Part shown: one piece after another, positions 1 through 8,589 of the stretch
Numbering within the stretch: the first letter of the stretch is position 1
Layout: every line of letters begins with the position of its first letter
Source of the DNA: UBA1275 sp038124025
Lineage (GTDB): Bacteria; Bacteroidota; Rhodothermia; Balneolales; Balneolaceae
Assembly: GCA_038124025.1 (NCBI GenBank)
Contig: JAYPBC010000001.1
Coordinates: 124,001 to 188,000 of the forward strand
Direction of reading: 5' to 3'
Length of the DNA stretch: 64,000 bases
Position numbers and translations under genes: made by a program
Notes under the pieces: generated by a model
Seen by the model: only the letters and a program-made list of their open reading frames with translations
What the model was told of the DNA's origin: nothing
The model's database searches: none

Positions 1-1223
1 TCACGGAAACTATTGACCAGCATCCACTTCCGAAGCAACCTTTAGAGTTGAGCTTACGGGTTTCTCGAGTACATCAAATTTTAGGAGTAGAAATTGGTGA
101 AGAATGGATATTAGATCATTTGAACAAGCTAGAAATCACAAGTAAACCTAGTGGTCCTGGAATGATCAAGTGTCAAATTCCTAGTTTTAGACCCGATATT
201 GAACGTGAAATAGATTTAGTTGAAGAAATTGGTAGACTATACGACTATAACAACATCCCGTCACCAACCGGTGGTATTCAGCTATCCTCAAGACCATTCT
301 CAGATTGGGAATTAGACAAACAAAAAATCATTCAGACGCTAGTTGGTCTTGGTTTTAATGAGATCTATTCCAATTCGCTCATTTCAGAAGCAGAAGCCAC
401 ACAATTTGGTAATCTTGAACAAATGGTTTCCACCTTAAATCCACTGACCAAAGATATGACCACACTCCGTCCATCTTTGCTTCCAGGATTCTTAAAGGCA
501 AGTTCGTACAATAAAAATCGTAACGCTAAGGGTGTACGGTTCTTCGAAATGGGCAATGTATTTTTTAGTGATGAACAAGGGAACTATCATAAGGGAATCG
601 GTGAGCAAACGCATATGCTCATGGGGGTAGCAGGACAAAAGCAAGAGGATCACTGGCTAAATCCATCTGCAGAATATACCTTCATGGATTTGAAGGCATC
701 CATCCAGTCGCTTTGGAGCTCTTTAGGCCTAGTCCATAGAATTAAAGAAAAACTAGATGGACAAAATCGTCTTCAATATTTTATCGAAAAAGATCTAATT
801 GGCAGCCTTTCAAAGGTAAATGAAACAGTTCGAACCATTTATGAATTAGATGAAGCCGTTTATTTTGCAGAGTTCAACGTTCAATTAATTCACAAAGCCC
901 TTCGTAAAGTTGGAGAAGCTAGTTTCTCAAAAATACCCAAATTCCCTGGTATCGAATACGATATTGCATTGATCATGGACAGGGAAATTGCAGCCGGTAC
1001 CATTCAGGCTGACATAGGTCGGCTAGCAACAAAGCTTCTTAGCAAAATAAGTATTTTCGATGTGTATGAAGGCAAAAATATACCCGAAAACAAGAAGAGT
1101 ATTGCTTTTCGGTTAGTTTTTATAGATCCAAATAAAACACTAAATCTCAGTGATATAGAGCCGTTAATTGATAAAGTTGTAAGATCATTAAATAAGAAGT
1201 ATAATATAGAGTTACGATCTTAA
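1..1223 (+). CDS. pheT: Phenylalanine-tRNA ligase beta subunit, C-terminal half (5' truncated)
   Basis: This is the 3' part of pheT, cut by the window edge; the first whole codon is at base 3 and about 407 residues are present out of roughly 800 usual for the family. The subunit binds tRNA(Phe) and, with PheS, charges it with phenylalanine. Visible are the end of the B5 DNA-binding-like region (FRPDIEREIDLVEEIGRLYD), the catalytic-like core (NPLTKDMTTLRPSLLPG, RFFEMGNVF) and a C-terminal ferredoxin-fold anticodon-binding domain starting near KIPKFPGIEYDIALIMD. An in-frame TTG at 48 is internal, because the reading frame is open to the window start and the residues before it fit the family. 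A small coiled-coil gene follows after 4 bases and zapA after that, an order I recall from other Bacteroidota. Confidence 0.95.
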   Translation, partial: TETIDQHPLPKQPLELSLRVSRVHQILGVEIGEEWILDHLNKLEITSKPSGPGMIKCQIPSFRPDIEREIDLVEEIGRLYDYNNIPSPTGGIQLSSRPFSDWELDKQKIIQTLVGLGFNEIYSNSLISEAEATQFGNLEQMVSTLNPLTKDMTTLRPSLLPGFLKASSYNKNRNAKGVRFFEMGNVFFSDEQGNYHKGIGEQTHMLMGVAGQKQEDHWLNPSAEYTFMDLKASIQSLWSSLGLVHRIKEKLDGQNRLQYFIEKDLIGSLSKVNETVRTIYELDEAVYFAEFNVQLIHKALRKVGEASFSKIPKFPGIEYDIALIMDREIAAGTIQADIGRLATKLLSKISIFDVYEGKNIPENKKSIAFRLVFIDPNKTLNLSDIEPLIDKVVRSLNKKYNIELRS

Positions 1224-1227
1224 TTTT

Positions 1228-1479
1228 ATGAACGCCGCTTCAGAACATACAGAACGCTTTAAAGAACTTTTAGAAGAAGTCTCAACCGAGGTGCAATTGC
1301 TAAAAAAACAGCTTAAAGAAGCAAAAAAAGAACAGCTGCATCTCATCAATAAACTAGAGGAAGAACGAAGTAAGCAAACAGATATATTTTCAGCCATAAG
1401 TGAGTCTGAGCGCTTAGCAATGCGGCAGAAAATTACTGCTATGATTCATAAAATTGACCGTCATTTGGAAGGGAATTAA
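1228..1479 (+). CDS. Small coiled-coil protein between pheT and zapA
   Basis: This encodes 83 residues, almost all predicted helix with heptad-like spacing of Leu and charged residues (FKELLEEVSTEVQLLKKQLK), so it is probably a dimeric coiled coil. There is no signal peptide or membrane segment. It starts 4 bases after the pheT stop and ends 18 bases before zapA, so the three genes probably share a transcript. Position and shape suggest a cell-division accessory protein of the ZapB kind that could partner ZapA, but this is inference from context; there is no motif that proves it. I do not recognise a named family. Confidence 0.7.
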   Translation: MNAASEHTERFKELLEEVSTEVQLLKKQLKEAKKEQLHLINKLEEERSKQTDIFSAISESERLAMRQKITAMIHKIDRHLEGN

Positions 1480-1497
1480 TAGGTTGGATGGACCATT

Positions 1498-1791
1498 TTG
1501 AAATCACTTAAAGTCTCCATACTAGGTAAGCAGTACCCACTCATGGTTGAAGACCATGAAGAGGAAAATATGCTTAAAATTTGCCGATATGTTGATGAAA
1601 AATTCCAAGAATATCGCCAACAATTAATTAAACAACCCGAATCTACGGTTATGGTTCTTGCCGCCTTAAGTATTGCAGAAGAATTGTTTGAATTACGACA
1701 ACAACTCTCCGATTCAGAAAAGAATGAGACGGTTATGATGAAAAGAGTGAATTCAAAGATTGAGCAACTTCTTGAAGATATTAGAGGTTAA
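1498..1791 (+). CDS. zapA: Cell division protein ZapA
   Basis: The 97-residue product matches ZapA in length and layout: an N-terminal beta segment (KSLKVSILGKQYPL), a conserved acidic turn with ICRYVDEKFQEY, and a long C-terminal helix. ZapA binds FtsZ filaments at midcell and cross-links them. The start is a TTG at 1498; the ATG at 1488 is in another frame, and the TTG gives the normal ZapA N-terminus. The stop is 3 bases before the GTG start of the next gene, so translation is probably coupled. In many Bacteroidota ribonuclease Y follows zapA; here a metallophosphoesterase follows instead. Confidence 0.88.
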   Translation: MKSLKVSILGKQYPLMVEDHEEENMLKICRYVDEKFQEYRQQLIKQPESTVMVLAALSIAEELFELRQQLSDSEKNETVMMKRVNSKIEQLLEDIRG

Positions 1792-1794
1792 CAC

Positions 1795-2607
1795 GTGCCA
1801 ACTACTCTTACCACCCTATTTATTGGAGACATTGTAGGAGAAGAAGGTTTAGGTGTAGTTCGTAGCTTTTTGCCCTCTCTTATTCAAAAGCATAAGGCTG
1901 ATTTTGTTATTGCGAATGGCGAAAACTCCCACGAAGGCCATGGGATAAATGACGCTATTATCAAAGAATTGTTGAGTTTAGGTGTACATGTAATTACAGG
2001 TGGAGATCACTCTTTTGATAAATGGAAAGTATTTCCTTATATGAGAAGCAATAATCATATTTTACGACCTCTTAATTACCCGACTGGTAATGCTGGATAT
2101 GGGTATGGTATATATACTGTTCCACGTCTTAATGTCCCCATTGGAGTCATTAATATTCAAGGTCGAACCTTTATGAAAGCCATTGATGACCCCTTTAAAA
2201 CTGTTGATTGGGCTATAGATCAAATTCAAAAAGAAACTTCGCTTATCTTTATCGATTTTCACGCCGAAGCAACCGCCGAAAAAGTCTCCATGGGCTGGCA
2301 TGTTGATGGACGAGCCTCTGTACTAGTTGGAACTCACACTCATATCCCCACAAATGATGCTCGGATACTCCCCAACGGACTGGGCTACTTAACCGATGCT
2401 GGAATGACAGGATCCTACGCAGGGTCATTAGGTATGGATGTAAAAGTAGCTATCAAACGCTTTATCACAGGGGTGCATCAAAAGTATAAGGCAGCTAAGG
2501 GAGACGCTCACATAAGCGCTGTTTTGGCGAAAATTGATATTGAAAGTGGAAAATGTACAGAGATACACTCCGTCATTTTTCCCGAATTTAACACATTGGC
2601 CTGTTAA
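1795..2607 (+). CDS. YmdB/TIGR00282-type metallophosphoesterase
   Basis: This 270-residue protein has the full metal-binding set of the YmdB family: GDIVGEEG at 11-18, NGEN at 41-44, GGDH at 69-72, DFHAEAT at 154-160 and GTHTHIPT at 179-186. Members are cytoplasmic dinuclear-metal phosphodiesterases; the Bacillus protein acts on 2',3'-cyclic nucleotides and influences cell fate and RNA turnover. Length and motifs are complete, so it should be active. The start is a GTG, three bases after zapA. In Firmicutes ymdB usually follows rny; here rny is not adjacent. The cellular role in this organism is unknown. Confidence 0.9.
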   Translation: MPTTLTTLFIGDIVGEEGLGVVRSFLPSLIQKHKADFVIANGENSHEGHGINDAIIKELLSLGVHVITGGDHSFDKWKVFPYMRSNNHILRPLNYPTGNAGYGYGIYTVPRLNVPIGVINIQGRTFMKAIDDPFKTVDWAIDQIQKETSLIFIDFHAEATAEKVSMGWHVDGRASVLVGTHTHIPTNDARILPNGLGYLTDAGMTGSYAGSLGMDVKVAIKRFITGVHQKYKAAKGDAHISAVLAKIDIESGKCTEIHSVIFPEFNTLAC

Positions 2608-2618
2608 TCGAGAAAAAT

Positions 2619-3299
2619 TTGAGTACGCTACTTCGAATTTCTGATGTAAAAAAAAGCTTTTCTGCTCCTGAAAGTGGAACAGTTCATGTACTAACTGGCG
2701 TAAATCTTGAAGTTAAGCCAAAAACAATCACCTCGATTATCGGTTCGTCTGGAAGTGGTAAGAGTACACTTTTACATATCATTGGAGGCCTTGACCAGGT
2801 AGATTCAGGGGTGGTGGAGTGGAAAGGAAATGATATAACCCAGTGGGATGATGAAAAAATGGCTGGGTTCAGAAATACTGAAATGGGCTTCATCTTCCAA
2901 TTTCATCAATTGTTACCAGAATTCAGCGCAGTAGAAAACGTAATGATTCCTGCTATCATACAAGGAAAAAGTGAAAAGGAAAGTAAAAGGCTAGCTAAAG
3001 AACTTTTAGGTGAATTTGGGCTGAATCATAGAACCGAACACCGCCCAAATCAACTTTCTGGCGGTGAACAACAAAGAGTGGCTATGGCACGAGCTTTAAT
3101 AAATACCCCTGCCCTCTTACTTGCAGATGAGCCAACAGGCAATTTAGATGAAAAAAACTCCTCAACGGTACTAAATCATCTACTCCGACTCAGAGATCGA
3201 TTTGAGGTGTCCATACTCATGGTAACTCACGATAAAAGTATTGCTGAAGGTGGTGACTTCGTCTATGAAATGACGGATGGAACCTTGTCCCCTGTCTAA
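2619..3299 (+). CDS. lolD: LolD-type lipoprotein-releasing ABC transporter ATPase
   Basis: This is a 226-residue ABC ATPase with Walker A GSSGSGKST (42-50), Q-loop Gln94, signature LSGGEQQR (146-153), Walker B LLLADEP (166-172) and the switch His at 204. Length and the sequence around the signature match the LolD/MacB branch. With LolC/LolE it extracts lipoproteins from the inner membrane for transfer to the outer membrane. The start is a TTG at 2619, 11 bases after the upstream stop. The only LolC/E-type permease in the window lies 25 kb away at 28573, so the complex would be encoded at split loci. A MacB- or FtsE-like role cannot be excluded. Confidence 0.85.
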   Translation: MSTLLRISDVKKSFSAPESGTVHVLTGVNLEVKPKTITSIIGSSGSGKSTLLHIIGGLDQVDSGVVEWKGNDITQWDDEKMAGFRNTEMGFIFQFHQLLPEFSAVENVMIPAIIQGKSEKESKRLAKELLGEFGLNHRTEHRPNQLSGGEQQRVAMARALINTPALLLADEPTGNLDEKNSSTVLNHLLRLRDRFEVSILMVTHDKSIAEGGDFVYEMTDGTLSPV

Positions 3300-3399
3300 A
3301 TTATACTGTTTATCCTTCGTGTTTGTGTCTAGTAACTGATAACTCACTAATTACAAAGACATGCTTAGCATAAATCTATCTAAAGAAGACAATTTAGGT

Positions 3400-3430
3400 T
3401 TTGCTTAAAGCTCAAAGCACCGTATTTTTG
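3400..3430 (+). promoter_or_regulatory. Bacteroidota-type promoter (TTTG-N19-TAnnTTTG)
   Basis: TTTG at 3400-3403 and TATTTTTG at 3423-3430 are separated by 19 bases, which is the exact spacing and sequence of the primary sigma factor promoter described in Bacteroides and Flavobacterium. Transcription would begin a few bases after 3430, giving a leader of about 25 bases before the ATG at 3460. No Shine-Dalgarno sequence lies in that leader. Confidence 0.7.
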
Positions 3431-3459
3431 GTCATTCAATTTTTAACATTTTATCTACC

Positions 3460-4140
3460 ATGGCAGATTCAAAAAACGACGACCTAACTCAAGACCCTCT
3501 CATTCAGTGGTTTGAAAAAACCAACGAATATCTACAAACAAACAAAACATCCATTATTGGTATCGTAGTTGCTGTTGTAGTTATGACAGGATCTATCATA
3601 GGATATTCGTTTTATTCTACCGCGCAGGAAGAGCAGGCTCAACAGTTACTATCTATTGCAGAAGGATATTATGCTGAAGGAGATTATCAAAAAGCATTAG
3701 ATGGAGATAGTTTTGAACTTACGTATGGATTCCGAGCTATTGCGAATGAGTTTTCTAGGACCTATGCTGGTAATCTCGCTACCTATTACTCAGCAATTTC
3801 GGCTTATCAGTTAGGAAATATTGAAGAAGCACTTGAGTATATAGAAGAGTTTGAGGTGCCTCAAGGCATTTTAGGCGTAGGAGCAAAAAATTTCCATGCT
3901 AAGCTTTACTTAGCTAATGGCAGTATGGAATCAGCGGCAAGGACTTTCGAGGATGCTGCCCGTTGGGACAACAATGAAGCAACCACTCCAGATAATTTAT
4001 TTAGTGCTGCTGAAATCTACGCTGAATTAGGTAATACCGATAAAGCATCTAATTTAGTTACCGAAATTTTATCTCAATTTCCTAGTAGTAGCCAAGAAGC
4101 ACGTGCTGAATTTTTAAGAGGAAGCCTAGCTATACAATAA
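3460..4140 (+). CDS. Membrane-anchored TPR protein (YfgM-like)
   Basis: The 226-residue product has a short cytoplasmic N-terminus, one transmembrane segment at about 31-52 (SIIGIVVAVVVMTGSIIGYS) and a C-terminal array of helical TPR-like repeats (for example YYSAISAYQLGNIEEALEYI and FSAAEIYAELGNTDKASNLV). This layout matches YfgM/Tol-Pal-associated TPR proteins, which sit in the inner membrane facing the periplasm and hold envelope proteins or chaperones. No catalytic motif is visible. It stands alone behind its own promoter and converges on the glycosyltransferase gene with 4 bases between the stops. Confidence 0.75.
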   Translation: MADSKNDDLTQDPLIQWFEKTNEYLQTNKTSIIGIVVAVVVMTGSIIGYSFYSTAQEEQAQQLLSIAEGYYAEGDYQKALDGDSFELTYGFRAIANEFSRTYAGNLATYYSAISAYQLGNIEEALEYIEEFEVPQGILGVGAKNFHAKLYLANGSMESAARTFEDAARWDNNEATTPDNLFSAAEIYAELGNTDKASNLVTEILSQFPSSSQEARAEFLRGSLAIQ

Positions 4141-4144
4141 TATA

Positions 4145-5422
4145 TTAGGTCTTATTTTTAAGCTGGATATATTTCGATAAATACCTATGAGCCAGTTGAG
4201 AGTTGTGCTGTATCATAACTTGAATTGGGTTACAGATATTGTGCTTCGATTGTAATAAATCGTTGATTTGAAACAAACATTTTGCCCCATATTCATAATT
4301 CAAACGGTTTTTTACGCTAACCTTATTGATAGATGTATCTACCCTAACTGCTGTACTACTCAAGTGTTGAACGGCTGCTTTTTTAAATTCCGCGACTGTT
4401 CGTGCTACATAGCCAGGAAACTCAGCACCATCAAGATGAACGCTGAGCCCTTCACTTCCAATCGGTGTAGTTATAATGGGTAAGTCTGCCCATAAAGCAT
4501 CCAAAATTTTACCTTTTACCCCAGCTCCAAAACGTAAAGGTGCTAATAAAACTTGATACGTCGCCATGATAGAAAAAACATCATCAACTCTACCTTTCAT
4601 GTGAAAATTTATAGAAGGATCATGCAAGCGCTCCATCTCGGCATCCATGTATGCCCCATAAATATGACACTCTATACCATGTAACCCTCTATCATTTAGC
4701 GATTGGTGGATACTTGGCCATAAATAATACCGTAAAAACTGTACGGCGTCCCGATTGGGCGCATGCCGAAAATTACCTATGAAAAAAGCGTTCATCGGCT
4801 CCTGAGAACGGACCCAATCATTTTTCCCGGTTGTTCTACTAGAAAGTATTGGCATATACAGCAATTGATTAGTCGGGATAGCATAATGTTTTTGAGCATA
4901 AGAGAGTTCTACATCAGATACCACCAGACTAAGGTCTGATCGATGCATACTTATCATCTCCCGTAATGCTATGGTATTATAAACAGTACTAGAGCTAAGC
5001 AATTGATCATCCACATATATGTGGTTATCCCGTTCCTTTTGATCCATTGCTTCAAGGCTTAGTTGTCTTGCCCGACGTAACCCATGCAGATCTTCGGTAT
5101 CTAATACTCGAATTGCCTTAGGACAAACTTCCATTAGCTGCCATGAAAATTGTTCTTCCGAGGGGTATCGATCAAAGATTACCACATTTGGATTTATTTG
5201 AGCCAATTTATCGTTTGTTTCGGCACTATTGGGATCTAAAGAATGTCTATATACACCTTTTAAGTCTTCATAAAGTGCAGAATGCGGCCCCCTCTCTGCT
5301 GTTGAACTAAGATGAATTTCATACCCCTCCTTATGAAATAACCGAATAAGATGATCTAAACGGACACCAGCTGCGGATGATTCCGGTTCTGGCCATACCA
5401 AACATAAAAAGAGGACTTTCAT
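4145..5422 (-). CDS. Group 1 (GT4-like) glycosyltransferase
   Basis: This 425-residue protein has GT-B architecture. The N-terminal half opens with a Rossmann strand (MKVLFLCLVWPEPESSAAGV), and the C-terminal half holds the sugar-nucleotide region with LAPLRFGAGVKGKILDAL and LPIITTPIGSEGL, the usual signature of retaining glycosyltransferases with a Glyco_trans_1_4 domain. No membrane segment is visible. The acceptor and sugar cannot be read from sequence. Its ATG overlaps the stop of the upstream Ig-like lipoprotein gene by one base (TAATG), so the two are probably translated together, although no functional link is known to me. Confidence 0.85.
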   Translation of the reverse strand: MKVLFLCLVWPEPESSAAGVRLDHLIRLFHKEGYEIHLSSTAERGPHSALYEDLKGVYRHSLDPNSAETNDKLAQINPNVVIFDRYPSEEQFSWQLMEVCPKAIRVLDTEDLHGLRRARQLSLEAMDQKERDNHIYVDDQLLSSSTVYNTIALREMISMHRSDLSLVVSDVELSYAQKHYAIPTNQLLYMPILSSRTTGKNDWVRSQEPMNAFFIGNFRHAPNRDAVQFLRYYLWPSIHQSLNDRGLHGIECHIYGAYMDAEMERLHDPSINFHMKGRVDDVFSIMATYQVLLAPLRFGAGVKGKILDALWADLPIITTPIGSEGLSVHLDGAEFPGYVARTVAEFKKAAVQHLSSTAVRVDTSINKVSVKNRLNYEYGAKCLFQINDLLQSKHNICNPIQVMIQHNSQLAHRYLSKYIQLKNKT

Positions 5423-7080
5423 TAATTAAAGCTAAATCGAATCGTTGAACTAAATCCTGGTTGAATTGCAATCGACCGGCGAATAATCAAGCTCTCAGGT
5501 CTTGTATAAGGCACCCAACTTCCTTCATCCCACCTTCCATTTTCATTTGTATCTGAATATAACCGAAGTGTATAGGTAGATGCCCTGAGTGAATCTAATT
5601 GAATTCGTTCTATAAATTGCCCTTTGTTGAGTAGATTACCTTCCTCATTATAGAGCTCAAAAGATACAGGCTTGCTTGCAACTGAGTCATTGGGATTGAT
5701 CATTTCCACTAACTCAATTGCACCCCAATTACTCGGGCCAGAGACATTAAAAGGAGCCAATACCCGACGCTGAGTTCTCGGATTCCATACTAAAAATTGA
5801 TAATCTACCCCATCCAACCACTCAGGGTCTGGATAGAGGACTAGACGATTCGATTTAATTACACCCTTAGACCATTTTTCGCGTTCCACGACCCCTTCAA
5901 TAATTCGCAATGAATCAACAATAGAGGCGGTACGAATGGGCGCAGAATATACTAATTCAACTGAATCCTTCATTCCTAAAGTGCCTTCGGGACGTACACC
6001 AATAAATCGTTGAATGGTTGTATCAACAGTACCCGAGCCAATTAAGTCTTGTGTAAAAGTACGCATTGCATTGCTAAGCAGGTCCTCAAAGCCACTCACA
6101 TGCACCTCATAGATACTATCCTGCATCAATGCCTTAATAGACTGAGCAAAAACTATACTTGGATCGGAAGGTGCTATGTATAGTGGTGTAGCAGTGAATT
6201 CATTATTCGATCTTGCCTCCTTAACGGTAATTCTACCGTTTAACTCATTCTTAAGTGCTTCAGAAAAACGTATCCTAAGTCGATTACTAGAAAGTAAACC
6301 CACCCCTAAAACTTCAGGACGCAGGGTGTCAGCCTCCATTACGTACACTGCAGATAAGGTATCAACAAGCCCATTTTTAACGCTGACAGACCGTGTATTA
6401 AACGCATAGGAAGCCTCCAAAGATGAATCCCATATTTTATTTCTGTTGCGATCCTTGAAATGTACTACACTATAATTTGTCTCCCGTATATAATTAAATC
6501 GAAACACCCCTCCTGTGTCTGTTTCTGTGCGATATAATGCTTTTTGTTGCATATCATATGGATCGGGAAATAAAAAAACCTCCCTCCCTTCAAGGCCTTC
6601 CCCTGTTTCTGCATTCAATATTCTACCGGTTAGACCGCCTGTATCAATTTGGTCACCCGTTGAAAATGCAATCACCTCAGAGGCTCCCATGGCATTATTA
6701 CGGGTATCCGAAACTTTATTACCTAGGGTAATTAAAAGAGTTGTTGAATCGGGTAAGGCAGATTTAAAGTTGATGTATAGAGTCTTTTTTTTCCAAAACA
6801 ATTCATAATCAATACCTATGTCGGGCTCTATTTGTACATTGGATATCAAAGAATTTCTGTCTACAAATTCGGAAAACTCGATTTCGACTTGTTGCGAGCG
6901 TACACCTGTACTTTGATTCTTGGGTAAGGTTCGAATAATAGTAGGACCTTCCTTATCCGCGGGCCCTCCTGTTGGAGCTAGAGGGGTTGCACAGGAGTGC
7001 CAAAATAGCAGTAACAAAACGAGGCCAACTTTCGTTAAACCAGATAAATAGCTCATGGTAACTTTTTCATGTTTCATCAT
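5422..7080 (-). CDS. Ig-like (Big_5) domain lipoprotein
   Basis: After a hydrophobic signal segment (LTKVGLVLLLLFWHSC) the mature N-terminus reads CATPLAPTGGPADKEGP, the well-known start of a conserved Bacteroidota lipoprotein family. It is followed by an SbsA/Big_5 Ig-like domain (NQSTGVRSQQVEIEFSEFVD) and a long beta-rich body ending in a strand region with YTLRLYSDTNENGRWDEG. It is probably outer-membrane attached; the function of the family is unknown to me. The reading frame is open up to 7155, but that start would overlap the divergent gene and gives no signal peptide at its end; tandem ATGs at 7080 and 7077 put the signal in the right place. From 7080 the protein is 552 residues. Confidence 0.82.
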   Translation of the reverse strand: MMKHEKVTMSYLSGLTKVGLVLLLLFWHSCATPLAPTGGPADKEGPTIIRTLPKNQSTGVRSQQVEIEFSEFVDRNSLISNVQIEPDIGIDYELFWKKKTLYINFKSALPDSTTLLITLGNKVSDTRNNAMGASEVIAFSTGDQIDTGGLTGRILNAETGEGLEGREVFLFPDPYDMQQKALYRTETDTGGVFRFNYIRETNYSVVHFKDRNRNKIWDSSLEASYAFNTRSVSVKNGLVDTLSAVYVMEADTLRPEVLGVGLLSSNRLRIRFSEALKNELNGRITVKEARSNNEFTATPLYIAPSDPSIVFAQSIKALMQDSIYEVHVSGFEDLLSNAMRTFTQDLIGSGTVDTTIQRFIGVRPEGTLGMKDSVELVYSAPIRTASIVDSLRIIEGVVEREKWSKGVIKSNRLVLYPDPEWLDGVDYQFLVWNPRTQRRVLAPFNVSGPSNWGAIELVEMINPNDSVASKPVSFELYNEEGNLLNKGQFIERIQLDSLRASTYTLRLYSDTNENGRWDEGSWVPYTRPESLIIRRSIAIQPGFSSTIRFSFN

Positions 7081-7123
7081 ACAATATAAAAGGTTGCACT
7101 GAAAGTTTTGTATACTTCCGCCG

Positions 7124-8521
7124 ATGAAAATGAAACCAACCATAACCCCATCCAAATCAAAGATGCTGCATCATAGTTGCTTCTTTAGATCATTGAACAA
7201 GTATCTTGCTTTATTGTGTTTACTCATCATCCAGACTTCTTGTGCTTCGTACTTATTGGATCAAACTCAAGAGAGAATCAAAGACGCCGTTTATGAACAG
7301 CAGTACGATATAGCCATTAAGGATCTAGAAGAATCACGAAATAAAGAGATTTACAAGGACAAGGATTTTATTCTATGGAACCTTGAAATGGGAATGCTAC
7401 ACCACTATAAAGGAGCTTATGAGGCGAGTAACTCATATTTTTTAGATGCTGAAGTAGCCATTGAACAGGCCTTTACCAAAAGTATAAGTCGTGGTATTTA
7501 TGCATTATTAGGTAATGATAACCAACTCCAATATGACGGAGAACCCTATGAAGAATTTTATTTACATGCCTTTAAAGCGCTTAATTACATTCATTTAAAT
7601 GAGGTAGAATCTAGCCTTGTAGAAATCAGAAGGGTAATCTACAAAGTCGAACAACTCAATATTCGGTTACGAGGTCTTGCAAATACGTATGCAGGCTCTG
7701 ACACTTTAAACAGCTCAATCGACTGGGAAACTAAAGGTACTAACATCCAGAACTCACCATTTGCTCGCTATCTTGCCGCTAGTGTATTTGCCGCCCTGGG
7801 TCAAGTAGATGCGGCTCGAATAGAACGGGCGCAATTCAATAGAGCAATAAATGAGCATTACCACTTAATCAATAGTTCAACCCAATCCGATACGAACAGC
7901 TCAACATCAATCAACAATCATAGTTTAGAATGGGATGTGGGATCAAATAATAACCTACTTTTGTTGAGCTTCACTGGAATGGCTCCAGAAAAAAACCAAC
8001 AAGATGTACGGATTTACAACGATTATTGGGAAACTGAACTAAAAGTATCACTACCGGTACTAAACCCCTATCGCAGTGAAATTGCGAATGTACAAATTTT
8101 GGTAGGAGACTCACTAATGGGAAAGAGCATTTTACTTGAATCTATGCAGGAAGTGGCTCAAGATGTCTATACTGCTAAAATGCCTATTATCTATGGACGA
8201 GCGGTGCTTCGAGCTATTTCAAAATATACCGGTACACGTTGGGTTGAAAAGATGCCAGAAGATGATGATTCCGTCATTACCCATTTACTTGAATTTACAG
8301 GATTTATATACAAAGAAGGTTCTGAAAAAGCTGACCTTCGTTCATGGTCCAGTCTTCCGGGAAATGTCTATGCTTTCACAGCCAATTTAGATCCTGGTTC
8401 CCATGAAATTGAGATTCGCTATTTAAATCGTAATGGCCTTCCCATATATTCGGAATACAAAAACATTCAAATAAAGCCGACTCAACCGCTATATCTACTT
8501 GAAACCCATCTAGCATATTGA
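7124..8521 (+). CDS. COG3014-like lipoprotein with TPR-like repeats
   Basis: The product carries a lipoprotein signal ending in LLIIQTSC (Cys40 if started at 7124), then helical repeat-like segments (LEMGMLHHYKGAYEASNSYF, LHAFKALNYIHLNEVESSLV) and a beta-rich C-terminal half. Length (465) and layout resemble COG3014 proteins, which in several proteobacteria sit next to lpoB. An LpoB-like gene does follow here, 68 bases downstream, which supports the call. It is probably anchored in the outer membrane facing the periplasm. The ATG at 7163 would give a shorter, more typical signal peptide and may be the real start. No enzyme motif is visible. Confidence 0.7.
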   Translation: MKMKPTITPSKSKMLHHSCFFRSLNKYLALLCLLIIQTSCASYLLDQTQERIKDAVYEQQYDIAIKDLEESRNKEIYKDKDFILWNLEMGMLHHYKGAYEASNSYFLDAEVAIEQAFTKSISRGIYALLGNDNQLQYDGEPYEEFYLHAFKALNYIHLNEVESSLVEIRRVIYKVEQLNIRLRGLANTYAGSDTLNSSIDWETKGTNIQNSPFARYLAASVFAALGQVDAARIERAQFNRAINEHYHLINSSTQSDTNSSTSINNHSLEWDVGSNNNLLLLSFTGMAPEKNQQDVRIYNDYWETELKVSLPVLNPYRSEIANVQILVGDSLMGKSILLESMQEVAQDVYTAKMPIIYGRAVLRAISKYTGTRWVEKMPEDDDSVITHLLEFTGFIYKEGSEKADLRSWSSLPGNVYAFTANLDPGSHEIEIRYLNRNGLPIYSEYKNIQIKPTQPLYLLETHLAY

Positions 8522-8589
8522 TGCCATGGCGAATAAATACTTGAACTCCTAACTTTGCTCAAAGCATACTAACGCAAAATAATCACATT

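Noticed and set aside
5422..7155. Upstream start at 7155 for the Ig-like lipoprotein
   Set aside because: It would overlap the divergent lipoprotein gene and push the signal peptide 25 residues inward.
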